Shown one piece after another: positions 5,863-12,029 of a stretch of DNA of 12,471 nucleotides (the first letter of the stretch is position 1; the number at the start of each line of letters is the position of its first letter). A model generated the notes under the pieces. That model was not told the origin of the DNA. It was given only the letters and a program-made list of their open reading frames with translations, and made no database searches. The position numbers and the translations under genes are program-made. The DNA is from CAIUSP01 sp964594365 (lineage in GTDB: Bacteria > Actinomycetota > Thermoleophilia > Solirubrobacterales > 70-9), in contig CAZQMB010000029.1 of NCBI GenBank assembly GCA_964594365.1, forward strand, positions 1-12,471, read 5' to 3'.

Positions 5863-6657
5863 TCACTCGTTGCCCTCGAGCCTCTCCGCTTGCTCTCCCT
5901 GCCCCGTGAGGATCGGACTCAGCGCCTTCATCAACTCGAGCGGCAGAGGGAACACCACGGTGGTGTTCTGGTTCGAACCGATCTCGAGCAAGGTCTGCAG
6001 ATACCGCAACTGCAGGGCAACGGGATTGGGGCTGATCACATCCGCAGCCTGCGCGAGCTTCTCGGCTGCCTCGAACTCGCCTTCCGAATTGATGATCTTG
6101 GCTCGGCGCTCACGCTCGGCTTCGGCCTGACGGGCGAGGATGCGCTGCATCTGCTCGGGTATCTCGACGTCCTTGATCTCGACCGTGGTGACCTTGACGC
6201 CCCACGGCTCGGTCTGCTCATCGATTACGCGCTGGAGGTTCTCGTTCAGCTGCTCACGCGCAGCCAACAGTTGATCGAGCTCTGCACTGCCCAACACCGA
6301 GCGAAGGGTGGTCTGAGCAATCTGGAGTGTCGCCGATTCGTAATCCTCGACCTCGACTATGGCCCGGTTGGGATCGATAACCCTGAAGTAAGCGACGGCC
6401 GTGACCCTGGCGGGAACGTTGTCGCGCGTAATCACTTCCTGAGGTTCGATCCTGAGCGTTACCGTCCTCAGCTCCACCCGCTCCATCCGATCGATGAACG
6501 GAATCAGCAGGATCAGGCCCGGGCCCTTCTGAGCGATCAGCCGACCCAGTCGGAAGATGACCCCTCGCTCGTACTCACGAAGGATGCGGATAGCGGATGA
6601 GAGGAAGATGACCAGGAAAATGGCCACGACGATCACTACTCCGATTGCGACTGTCAT
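5863..6657 (-). CDS. Slipin (SPFH/stomatin-like membrane protein)
   Basis: 264 residues from ATG 6657, with GGAG about 8 nt upstream. One N-terminal membrane segment (3-22) is followed by the stomatin opening EYERGVIFRLGRL (28-40) and KGPGLILLIPFID (44-56), then an SPFH domain containing TRDNVPARVTAVAYFRV (77-93). Residues about 170-205 are charged coiled coil (QAEAERERRAK, EGEFEAAEKLAQAA). The C-terminal ALQLRYLQTL and VVFPLPLEL are the conserved slipin oligomerisation segments. Length and motif order are those of a full slipin. Slipins form membrane-associated oligomers and are nearly always paired with NfeD. Here the upstream NfeD gene overlaps by ATGA (6654-6657), so the two are co-translated. 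The exact role (microdomain organisation or membrane-protein quality control) cannot be read from the sequence. Confidence 0.94.
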   Translation of the reverse strand: MTVAIGVVIVVAIFLVIFLSSAIRILREYERGVIFRLGRLIAQKGPGLILLIPFIDRMERVELRTVTLRIEPQEVITRDNVPARVTAVAYFRVIDPNRAIVEVEDYESATLQIAQTTLRSVLGSAELDQLLAAREQLNENLQRVIDEQTEPWGVKVTTVEIKDVEIPEQMQRILARQAEAERERRAKIINSEGEFEAAEKLAQAADVISPNPVALQLRYLQTLLEIGSNQNTTVVFPLPLELMKALSPILTGQGEQAERLEGNE

Positions 6658-7127
6658 ACGTTCTTCTCCGATCCGGTCGACGGTGTTTGACCAGGATCGC
6701 CAGCGGGGGCAACGACCAGGGTCAATTTGTCGACCGATTGCACTTTGACTTCTTCACCAACTCCTATCGGGGGTCCCTCGACCGTGCGGGCACGCCAGAG
6801 GGCTCCCTCGACGAAGACCTGTCCTTCGGGATCGAGCGACTCCCGCACCTCTGCGGTCTGTCCTACCAACTCCTCCCAGCCGGTCATCACCCGCGAGGTC
6901 CGATACGCCTCTCGGACCTTCCGCGCGGCGAAGATGATCAACAGCCCGATCACGAGCGCCGTTCCGATGATCACCGGAACAGGGATGTCCACCCCGCTCT
7001 CCCGGAAGAGGAGTCCGGAACCAACCAGGAGGACGATCCCGAGAACACCGAGAATCGCGCCGGGAAGGTGAGCCTCGGCAACCAGCATCACGAGCGCGAG
7101 TACGAGCAGGACGATCGCCCAAGTCAT
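6654..7127 (-). CDS. nfeD: Short-form NfeD membrane protein (slipin partner)
   Basis: 157 residues from ATG 7127, with GGAG 7 nt upstream. The open frame runs on to 7469, but the extension is charged, not protein-like, and overlaps the divergent gene. Three hydrophobic segments (about 2-18, 22-41, 48-67) precede a basic linker (RKVREAYRTSR) and a C-terminal OB-fold domain: GQTAEVRESLDPEGQVFVEG (89-108), LWRAR, GEEVKVQSVDKLTLVV (124-139). This is the NfeD C-terminal plan. The ClpP-like N-terminal serine protease of long NfeD is absent, so this is the truncated type that pairs with slipin or flotillin. The stop TGA overlaps the slipin ATG. In known cases the OB domain binds or is processed with the SPFH partner. 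Confidence 0.93.
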   Translation of the reverse strand: MTWAIVLLVLALVMLVAEAHLPGAILGVLGIVLLVGSGLLFRESGVDIPVPVIIGTALVIGLLIIFAARKVREAYRTSRVMTGWEELVGQTAEVRESLDPEGQVFVEGALWRARTVEGPPIGVGEEVKVQSVDKLTLVVAPAGDPGQTPSTGSEKNV

Positions 7128-7174
7128 CCTGCTGCTCCATCGGGATACCTCTGCACGCTCTGACGCCCTTCTGG

Positions 7175-7205
7175 GGGTTAAGCCGACGAATTCCAAGGTT
7201 AACCC
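7175..7205. promoter_or_regulatory. Inverted repeat GGGTTAA-N17-TTAACCC, candidate operator
   Basis: GGGTTAA (7175-7181) and TTAACCC (7199-7205) are a perfect 7 bp pair with arm centres 24 bp apart, in the 171 bp spacer between the divergent nfeD and lipoprotein genes. The size and place suit a dimeric regulator acting on either promoter. No regulator gene lies beside it. Confidence 0.4.
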
Positions 7206-7249
7206 ATCGGTCCCGTTATCCCTCGGAACGAATAGCGTCGTATGAATCG

Positions 7250-7280
7250 CCCTACTGCATTCCATCAGGGTTCCGTAGGG
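7250..7280 (+). repeat. Hairpin in the lipoprotein gene leader
   Basis: CCCTAC (7250-7255) pairs with GTAGGG (7275-7280). The same G run (7278-7281) could instead pair with the C run at 7292-7297 next to the GTG start, so two folds compete. There is no clear SD before GTG 7299. Confidence 0.3.
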
Positions 7281-7298
7281 GCTGATAGTTTCCCCCCG

Positions 7299-7835
7299 GT
7301 GAAGAGGACTGCTGCACTCATCTGCTCGGTCGCCCTCCTTCCGGCCTCGGTGGGGCTGGTCGCCTGCGGAGACGACACCAAGACGGTCAGCTCGACCACA
7401 CCGAGCGGCGAGGTGGTCACGAGGACCGTCCCCGACGTCAAGTTCGCCAAGGCGAGATTCGTCCTCCACACCGGCCTGGCGCTCGGAGCGTTCAAACGAT
7501 GGATCTACGACCCTTGGAAGGCGGGCACCTTCTCGCAGGGGGCGGAGGGCCGGAAAAAGGCCCTCGCCAAGGCCGCTCTCGCCGGAGCCTTCTCCCTGAC
7601 CCAGCTCAAGGAGGCTCGGGATGCCGCCCTCTCCGACGATCAGTTGCGTGGACTCGGCGACAAGTTGTCGTCGACCATCGGACTCGTGACCGCGTTCATC
7701 CCGGGGCTCGAGAACGGGAAGATCAGCACCCTCGAGATCATCGCGCTCGCTGGAGCCTTCGCCGGGATCAAGTCACTGGCCGCCAAGGACGGAGCGCCGG
7801 TGAAACCGATCATCTCCAAGATCCCCGGCTTCTAG
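7299..7835 (+). CDS. Small predicted lipoprotein of unknown function
   Basis: 178 residues from GTG 7299. This start gives a textbook lipoprotein signal: VKR, a hydrophobic core, and the lipobox LVAC with Cys23, followed by GDD. An upstream ATG (7242) is in frame but would add 19 residues before the basic n-region and has no better RBS. After a short Ser/Thr/Val linker (TKTVSSTTPSGEVVTRTVPD) the mature part is mostly helical and Ala/Leu/Lys-rich. Recognisable pieces are FVLHTGLALGAFKRWIYDPW (near residues 54-73), GRKKALAKAALAGAFSL and LAGAFAGIKSL. I recognise no named domain. I recall similar uncharacterised proteins in Solirubrobacterales, but this is memory, not a search. Anchoring to the outer leaflet of the cytoplasmic membrane is expected. 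Divergent from nfeD and convergent with the next gene. Confidence 0.82.
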   Translation: MKRTAALICSVALLPASVGLVACGDDTKTVSSTTPSGEVVTRTVPDVKFAKARFVLHTGLALGAFKRWIYDPWKAGTFSQGAEGRKKALAKAALAGAFSLTQLKEARDAALSDDQLRGLGDKLSSTIGLVTAFIPGLENGKISTLEIIALAGAFAGIKSLAAKDGAPVKPIISKIPGF

Positions 7836-7855
7836 TCGGAAGCCGACGAACCCTT

Positions 7856-7879
7856 GCCGCCAGGCTCTCCGCCTGCGGC
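7856..7879. terminator. Bidirectional hairpin terminator
   Basis: GCCGC-C-AGGC (7856-7865, one bulged C) pairs with GCCTGCGGC (7871-7879) around TCTCC: nine pairs in the 43 bp between two convergent genes, overlapping the last base of the - strand stop codon. No T tract on either side. Confidence 0.55.
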
Positions 7880-8340
7880 TACTGGCCGGTCAAGACGAGG
7901 ATCAACATCGCCAAGGAGATGAAGGCCAGCGCGAAGGTGTAGATCCAGGGCAGGCGTTTGCGTTGGAGGAAGAAGAGGACCGCCAGGAAGAAGGCCACCC
8001 CCACTCCCAAGGCCGGCATCAAGCCAGCGCCGAGATTCCCCGCGATCACCGTGTAGGCGAGCGCGTATGGAACTACGGAGAAGGTCGCCTTGAGCAGATC
8101 GGAGCGGTCAGAGCGGAGGACGAACCACGTCAGTACTCCGAAGAGGATCAGCAGGGTCGAGAAGGCGATGACGCGGACCAAGCCGTTCTCGTCGGGCTCG
8201 GAAACGGACAGAGCCTCCAGGCCGAGGATCACCAGTTGATGGACTCCCGAGATGAGCGCGATCAGCGCCACGAACATGGCCAGGCCGCCAACGGCCACGA
8301 TCAGCGCGGGACGCAGATACGTCTTCGAGAAGGCTTTCAC
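7879..8340 (-). CDS. Uncharacterised five-helix membrane protein
   Basis: 153 residues if it begins at GTG 8340 (KAFSKTYLRPALIV). TTG 8352 and GTG 8349 are in-frame alternatives adding three or four residues; none has a good SD. There are five hydrophobic segments (from the GTG 8340 start, about 11-30, 56-75, 86-104, 107-125, 130-150), with an acidic loop (SVSEPDENG) after the first. I recognise no family. The opening KAFSKTYLRPALIVAVGG looks like a cytosolic tail running into helix 1. It lies 38 bp or more downstream of the cupin gene on the same strand, with a small hairpin (8362-8383) between, so co-transcription is possible but unproven. The sequence does not show a transport motif or catalytic residues. 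Confidence 0.75.
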   Translation of the reverse strand: MKAFSKTYLRPALIVAVGGLAMFVALIALISGVHQLVILGLEALSVSEPDENGLVRVIAFSTLLILFGVLTWFVLRSDRSDLLKATFSVVPYALAYTVIAGNLGAGLMPALGVGVAFFLAVLFFLQRKRLPWIYTFALAFISLAMLILVLTGQ

Positions 8341-8361
8341 CGAGGCCACCAAGCCATGGTG

Positions 8362-8383
8362 ACAGGCACGAGAGGTGCCATGT
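8362..8383 (-). terminator. Small hairpin between cupin and membrane-protein genes
   Basis: GGCAC (8365-8369) pairs with GTGCC (8375-8379) around GAGAG, extended by ACA (8362-8364) with TGT (8381-8383) across one bulged A. It directly follows the cupin stop (8391) on the - strand and precedes the next start. Terminator or attenuator; weak. Confidence 0.35.
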
Positions 8384-8390
8384 GGAGGCT

Positions 8391-8723
8391 CTACTCCAGA
8401 TTCTCCTGGACCACGTGCGCGGACGGGTGGATGCTGACCACCCGATTGACCCCTTCACTTGCACCCTCGAACTTGTGCCGGGTTTCGGCGGGCACGATCA
8501 CGAGGTTGCCGCCGGAGACCTCCGTCGTCTCATCCTCGGCCGTGAAGACGACCGAACCCGATTCGACCAGGAAGATCTCCGCGTAGGGATGGATGTGCAG
8601 CGGAGGACCGTCGCCCCGCGGGAACTCGGTGACGAAGATCGAGACAGGTATCTCATCGGCGCCCTCGAACCGGGCGAGGGTGCTGCTGATCCGTGAATCC
8701 TCCAAGGGGTGGACGGAGATCAT
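8391..8723 (-). CDS. Single-domain cupin protein
   Basis: 110 residues from ATG 8723. One small beta-barrel cupin domain fills the protein. Motif 1 is PLHIHPYAEIFLVESG, with the metal ligands His43, His45 and Glu49. Motif 2 is GNLVIVPAETRHKFEG, with the fourth ligand His83. All four usual ligands are present, so a bound divalent metal is expected. Single-domain cupins of this kind include dioxygenases, isomerases and small-molecule sensors, and nothing in the sequence selects one. The gene begins 39 bp after the stop of the amine oxidase on the same strand, so the two are probably co-transcribed. A role in handling the aminoaldehyde product or a related metabolite is a guess. No strong SD: GGA lies about 4 nt before ATG. 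Confidence 0.9.
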   Translation of the reverse strand: MISVHPLEDSRISSTLARFEGADEIPVSIFVTEFPRGDGPPLHIHPYAEIFLVESGSVVFTAEDETTEVSGGNLVIVPAETRHKFEGASEGVNRVVSIHPSAHVVQENLE

Positions 8724-8762
8724 CGTCCGACGGTAGTCGAAATACGGCGGGCCGGAGTCGGC

Positions 8763-10100
8763 TCAGTCGAGGCAGGCGCGGGCCGCGGCCTGGCCAGAGC
8801 GGATCGCTCCGTCCATGTGGATATGGCCGACGCCGGCGATGTCGCTGCAGGCCCAGTGGATCGGACCGACCGGGCGACGGAGGTCCTCGCCGAAGCGGGT
8901 CAAACCACCCGGTCCGAAGCTGGTGGCATAGGCGCCGCGAGTCCATTCCTCGTCGGCCCAATCGACCTCGATGTAGTTCTGGGCCTCGAGGGCAGCAGGT
9001 CCGACGTACCTCGACATCCCCTCCAGCACCGCTTCGCGACGCTCCTCCGGGAGCATCCGGCCGGCCTTCTCGGCCTTCTCGCCAGCCAGGAAGGTGACGA
9101 TCACACCTACGTTCCCCGAGGGCGGGGAGTTGTCGTAGATCTCGCTGACCAGACCGCTAGGAGCGAATCCCTGACCGGAGAGGCCGTCGTCGCGCCAGAA
9201 GGGCGTGTCGTAGACGGCGAGGCACTTGATGATGCTGCCCTGCGACAGGTCTTGAGTCATCCGCTGGCGCCAGCCGGGCAGGGACGGCTTGAATCGGATC
9301 GCGTTGGTCATGTTCGGTGGAACCGCGACTATCGCCTGACCCGCCTCCACGGCACCGGTGGCCGAGTCGACCTCCACTCCGTCATCCGTCCAGTCGATCG
9401 ACGAAACCGGCGAGTCGAGGATCACGCGATCGCCCAGCCGCTCGGCGAGTCGAATCGAGACCAACTGCGAGCCGCCGACCACTCGGCTGGCGAGACACTG
9501 ACTCGGCTCGAGCAACTCGTAGGTGCCTCCGGCACCGGCGATCATCCACAAGCCCTGGAGCAGCGAGAAGGTGTGGGAGGGCTTGGCCAAGAACCCGCCA
9601 GCCAGCCATGAGCGCATCAGGTTACGGGCGGTCTCGTCTGACATCTCCTGCTGCAGCCACGCCTCGAAGGTGATCGAGTCGAGCGCCGCGGCGTCGGGGT
9701 GCTCCCAGGGAGCCTCGGGATCCAGTTCCTTGGCGAGCGCATCGAGCTTGGCCTCGGCCTCGGCGAGAGCCTCCTCCGACTCCCCGCCGAGGGGCGGATG
9801 CTCCCCCGTGTAGCGGTGAGGATTGCCGGCCTCGTCCACGTACACGTGATCGCCGTCCCGGTAGGTGGGGAAGAGCTCGAGGTCGAGCCGGTCGAGCATC
9901 TCGATCATCGCGTCCTGGTAGGGACCGACCCACTGACCGCCGAGCTCGTTGGCCTCGCCTCCTATCTCGGTGTTGTGAGTCCTTCCGCCAACCCGGTCGC
10001 GAGCCTCCAGCACCACCACATCCTTGCCGGCCTCCACCAGCGCCTCCGCAGCGCTCAAGCCGGCGATTCCGGCTCCCACGATGGCGACATCGCATTTCAC
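8763..10100 (-). CDS. Flavin monoamine oxidase, putrescine-oxidase-like
   Basis: 445 residues from GTG 10100. GTG 10127 and 10124 are in frame and add nine or eight residues, but would leave about 21-24 bp for two divergent promoters and place the Rossmann motif later than usual. The N-terminus has the dinucleotide-binding GAGIAG (9-14), the FAD-ribose Glu32 in LEARDRVGGRTH, and NELGGQWVGP (51-60). Lys292 in IIKCLAVY fits the conserved flavin-N5 lysine of the MAO family. FWRDDGLSG, EEWTRGAY, PVGPIHWACSDIA and MDGAIRSGQAAA complete the family pattern. Compared from memory with Rhodococcus erythropolis putrescine oxidase, similarity runs end to end, and Glu320 in SEIYDN aligns with Glu324 there, which binds the distal amine of putrescine. 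Expected reaction: oxidative deamination of a diamine to aminoaldehyde, ammonia and H2O2. Substrate is inferred. Cytosolic; no signal peptide. Confidence 0.9.
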   Translation of the reverse strand: MKCDVAIVGAGIAGLSAAEALVEAGKDVVVLEARDRVGGRTHNTEIGGEANELGGQWVGPYQDAMIEMLDRLDLELFPTYRDGDHVYVDEAGNPHRYTGEHPPLGGESEEALAEAEAKLDALAKELDPEAPWEHPDAAALDSITFEAWLQQEMSDETARNLMRSWLAGGFLAKPSHTFSLLQGLWMIAGAGGTYELLEPSQCLASRVVGGSQLVSIRLAERLGDRVILDSPVSSIDWTDDGVEVDSATGAVEAGQAIVAVPPNMTNAIRFKPSLPGWRQRMTQDLSQGSIIKCLAVYDTPFWRDDGLSGQGFAPSGLVSEIYDNSPPSGNVGVIVTFLAGEKAEKAGRMLPEERREAVLEGMSRYVGPAALEAQNYIEVDWADEEWTRGAYATSFGPGGLTRFGEDLRRPVGPIHWACSDIAGVGHIHMDGAIRSGQAAARACLD

Positions 10101-10131
10101 GCCTGCAACGGTAACGACCGGCACCACTCTC

Positions 10132-10148
10132 TAGTATCCCGCCTCCCC
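10132..10148 (+). promoter_or_regulatory. Probable -10 element and near-leaderless start of typA
   Basis: TAGTAT at 10132-10137 fits an actinobacterial -10 box and lies 11 nt before the typA ATG, which would put the transcript start within about 5 nt of the start codon. The bases before ATG (CCCGCCTCCCC) contain no Shine-Dalgarno, consistent with a leaderless or near-leaderless mRNA. No clear -35 is visible. Confidence 0.45.
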
Positions 10149-11981
10149 ATGGCGCGCCGAGAGGACATCAGGAACATCGCCATCGTCGCGCACGTCGACC
10201 ACGGCAAGACGACACTGGTCGACGCGATGCTCTGGCAATCGGGCGCCTTCCGTGCCGGGCAGGAGATCGACGAGCGAGTGATGGACTCGATGGATCTCGA
10301 GCGCGAGAAGGGGATCACCATCCTCGCGAAGAACACCGCGGTCAGGCACGGCGAGGTGAAGATGAACATCATCGACACCCCCGGCCACGCCGACTTCGGC
10401 GGAGAGGTGGAGCGCGGCCTGACCATGGTCGACGGCGTACTGCTGCTCGTCGACGCCTCCGAGGGACCGCTGCCGCAGACGAGATTCGTGCTCGGAAAGG
10501 CTCTCGAGGCGAACCTGCCGGTGATCCTCGTGATCAACAAGGTCGATCGCCCCGACGCGCGGATCGCAGAGGTGGTGGACGAGGTCTACGAGCTGTTCAT
10601 GGATCTCGGTGCCGACAACGACCAGATCGATTTCCCGATCGTCTACACCAATGCCAAGGAGGGCTGGGCCTCGATGACCGAGGGTGAGGAAGGCAAGGAC
10701 CTCGCGCCGCTGATGGAGTTGATGGTCGAGCAGATACCCGCACCGGAGTACGACCCCGATCTACCCGCGCAGGCCTATGTGACCAACCTCGACGCCTCTC
10801 CCTATCTCGGCCGTCTCGCCCTCTGCCGCGTGAGACAGGGGACGATCCGATCGGGGATGAAGATCGCATGGTGCCGTGCGGACGGCACGATCGAGAACAC
10901 CGAGATCTCTGAGCTGTTCGTAACCGAAGCCCTCGAGCGGGTTCCCGCGGACGAGGCCGGTCCAGGGGAGATCATCGCCGTGGCGGGCCTGCCTGAGGTG
11001 ACGATCGGAGAGACGCTCGCCGACCCCGACGATCCCTCCCCCCTCCCCGTGATCGAGGTGGACGAACCAGCCCTCTCGATCGAGGTGGGAATCAACACCT
11101 CGCCGTTCGCCGGGCGTGAGGGGAAGAAGCTGACAGCCCGACAGGTCAAGGCGAGGCTCGATCAGGAACTCCTCGGGAACGTCTCGATCCGGGTCCTGCC
11201 GACCGACCGACCCGACGCCTGGGAGGTACAGGGTCGCGGAGAGTTGCAGCTGGTCGTCTTGCTGGAGCTGATGCGGCGCGAGGGATTCGAGCTCACTGCC
11301 GGCCAGCCCAAGGTGGTCACCCGCGAAGAGGACGGACAGGTACTGGAGCCAGCCGAACGACTGCTGATCGACGTGCCTGAAGAGCACGTCGGTGCGGTCA
11401 CCCAGTTGCTCGCGGGACGCAAGGGCCGGCTCGAGTCGATGACCGGCCAGGACGGAGACCGCAGCCGGATCGAGTTCATCATCCCGGCCAGGGGCTTGAT
11501 CGGATTCCGCACCGAGTTCCTCACCGAGACCCGTGGCACCGGCATCATGCATCACGTCTTCTCGGGCTGGGAGCCCTGGGCTGGTGAGATCACCACCAGA
11601 GCCACTGGCTCGCTGGTGGCCGACCGACAGGGCAAGGCAGCGAGCTTCGCGCTGTTCGGCCTGCAGGAGCGCGGGACCCTCTTCATCGAGCCCGGTGACG
11701 AGGTCTACGAGGGCATGGTCGTGGGCGAGCACTCCCGATCGAACGACCTCGATGTCAACGCGGTCAAGGAGAAGCAGCTGACCAACATGCGCTCCTCCAC
11801 CTCAGACGTGCTCGTGCGTCTCGCGCCCCCGCGTCCGATCACCCTCGAGTCCGCGGTCGAGTTCCTGAGAGACGACGAGTGCGTCGAGGTGACACCGGAT
11901 TCGATCCGCCTCCGCAAGGTCGCGCTGGCGTCGGTCGACCGGGTCAAGGAAGCCCGGCGGATCAAGAACCTCTCGCGCTGA
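10149..11981 (+). CDS. typA: Translational GTPase TypA/BipA
   Basis: 610 residues from ATG 10149, the usual TypA length. The frame is open upstream, but ARREDIRNIAIVAHVDHGKT is the canonical N-terminus. GTPase motifs: G1 AHVDHGKT (14-21), switch I REKGITI (52-58; Lys where ERGITI is usual), G3 DTPGH (76-80), G4 NKVD (130-133), with TNAKEGW in the G5 region. Domain II-III elements follow (INTSPFAGREGK, RGELQLVVLLELMRREG). The TypA-specific C-terminal domain shows PARGLIGFRTEFLTETRGTG, GDEVYEGMVVGEH, DLDVNAVKEKQLTNMR and RRIKN. TypA binds the 70S ribosome at the EF-G site and is needed mainly in stress, cold or ribosome assembly. There is no operon partner; it is divergent from the amine oxidase and convergent with the next gene. 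Confidence 0.97.
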   Translation: MARREDIRNIAIVAHVDHGKTTLVDAMLWQSGAFRAGQEIDERVMDSMDLEREKGITILAKNTAVRHGEVKMNIIDTPGHADFGGEVERGLTMVDGVLLLVDASEGPLPQTRFVLGKALEANLPVILVINKVDRPDARIAEVVDEVYELFMDLGADNDQIDFPIVYTNAKEGWASMTEGEEGKDLAPLMELMVEQIPAPEYDPDLPAQAYVTNLDASPYLGRLALCRVRQGTIRSGMKIAWCRADGTIENTEISELFVTEALERVPADEAGPGEIIAVAGLPEVTIGETLADPDDPSPLPVIEVDEPALSIEVGINTSPFAGREGKKLTARQVKARLDQELLGNVSIRVLPTDRPDAWEVQGRGELQLVVLLELMRREGFELTAGQPKVVTREEDGQVLEPAERLLIDVPEEHVGAVTQLLAGRKGRLESMTGQDGDRSRIEFIIPARGLIGFRTEFLTETRGTGIMHHVFSGWEPWAGEITTRATGSLVADRQGKAASFALFGLQERGTLFIEPGDEVYEGMVVGEHSRSNDLDVNAVKEKQLTNMRSSTSDVLVRLAPPRPITLESAVEFLRDDECVEVTPDSIRLRKVALASVDRVKEARRIKNLSR

Positions 11982-12029
11982 GCACCGCCGAGCGACCGGG
12001 ATCGACCGCTAGGCAGCAGCTCGCGACGA

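Noticed and set aside
7128..7469. N-terminal extension of NfeD, or a protease domain
   Set aside because: The extension is charged, has no ClpP-like motif, overlaps the divergent lipoprotein gene, and ATG 7127 has a good SD.
9699..10148. N-terminal extension of typA
   Set aside because: The frame is open, but ATG 10149 gives the canonical TypA N-terminus; the extension is antisense to the amine oxidase coding sequence.
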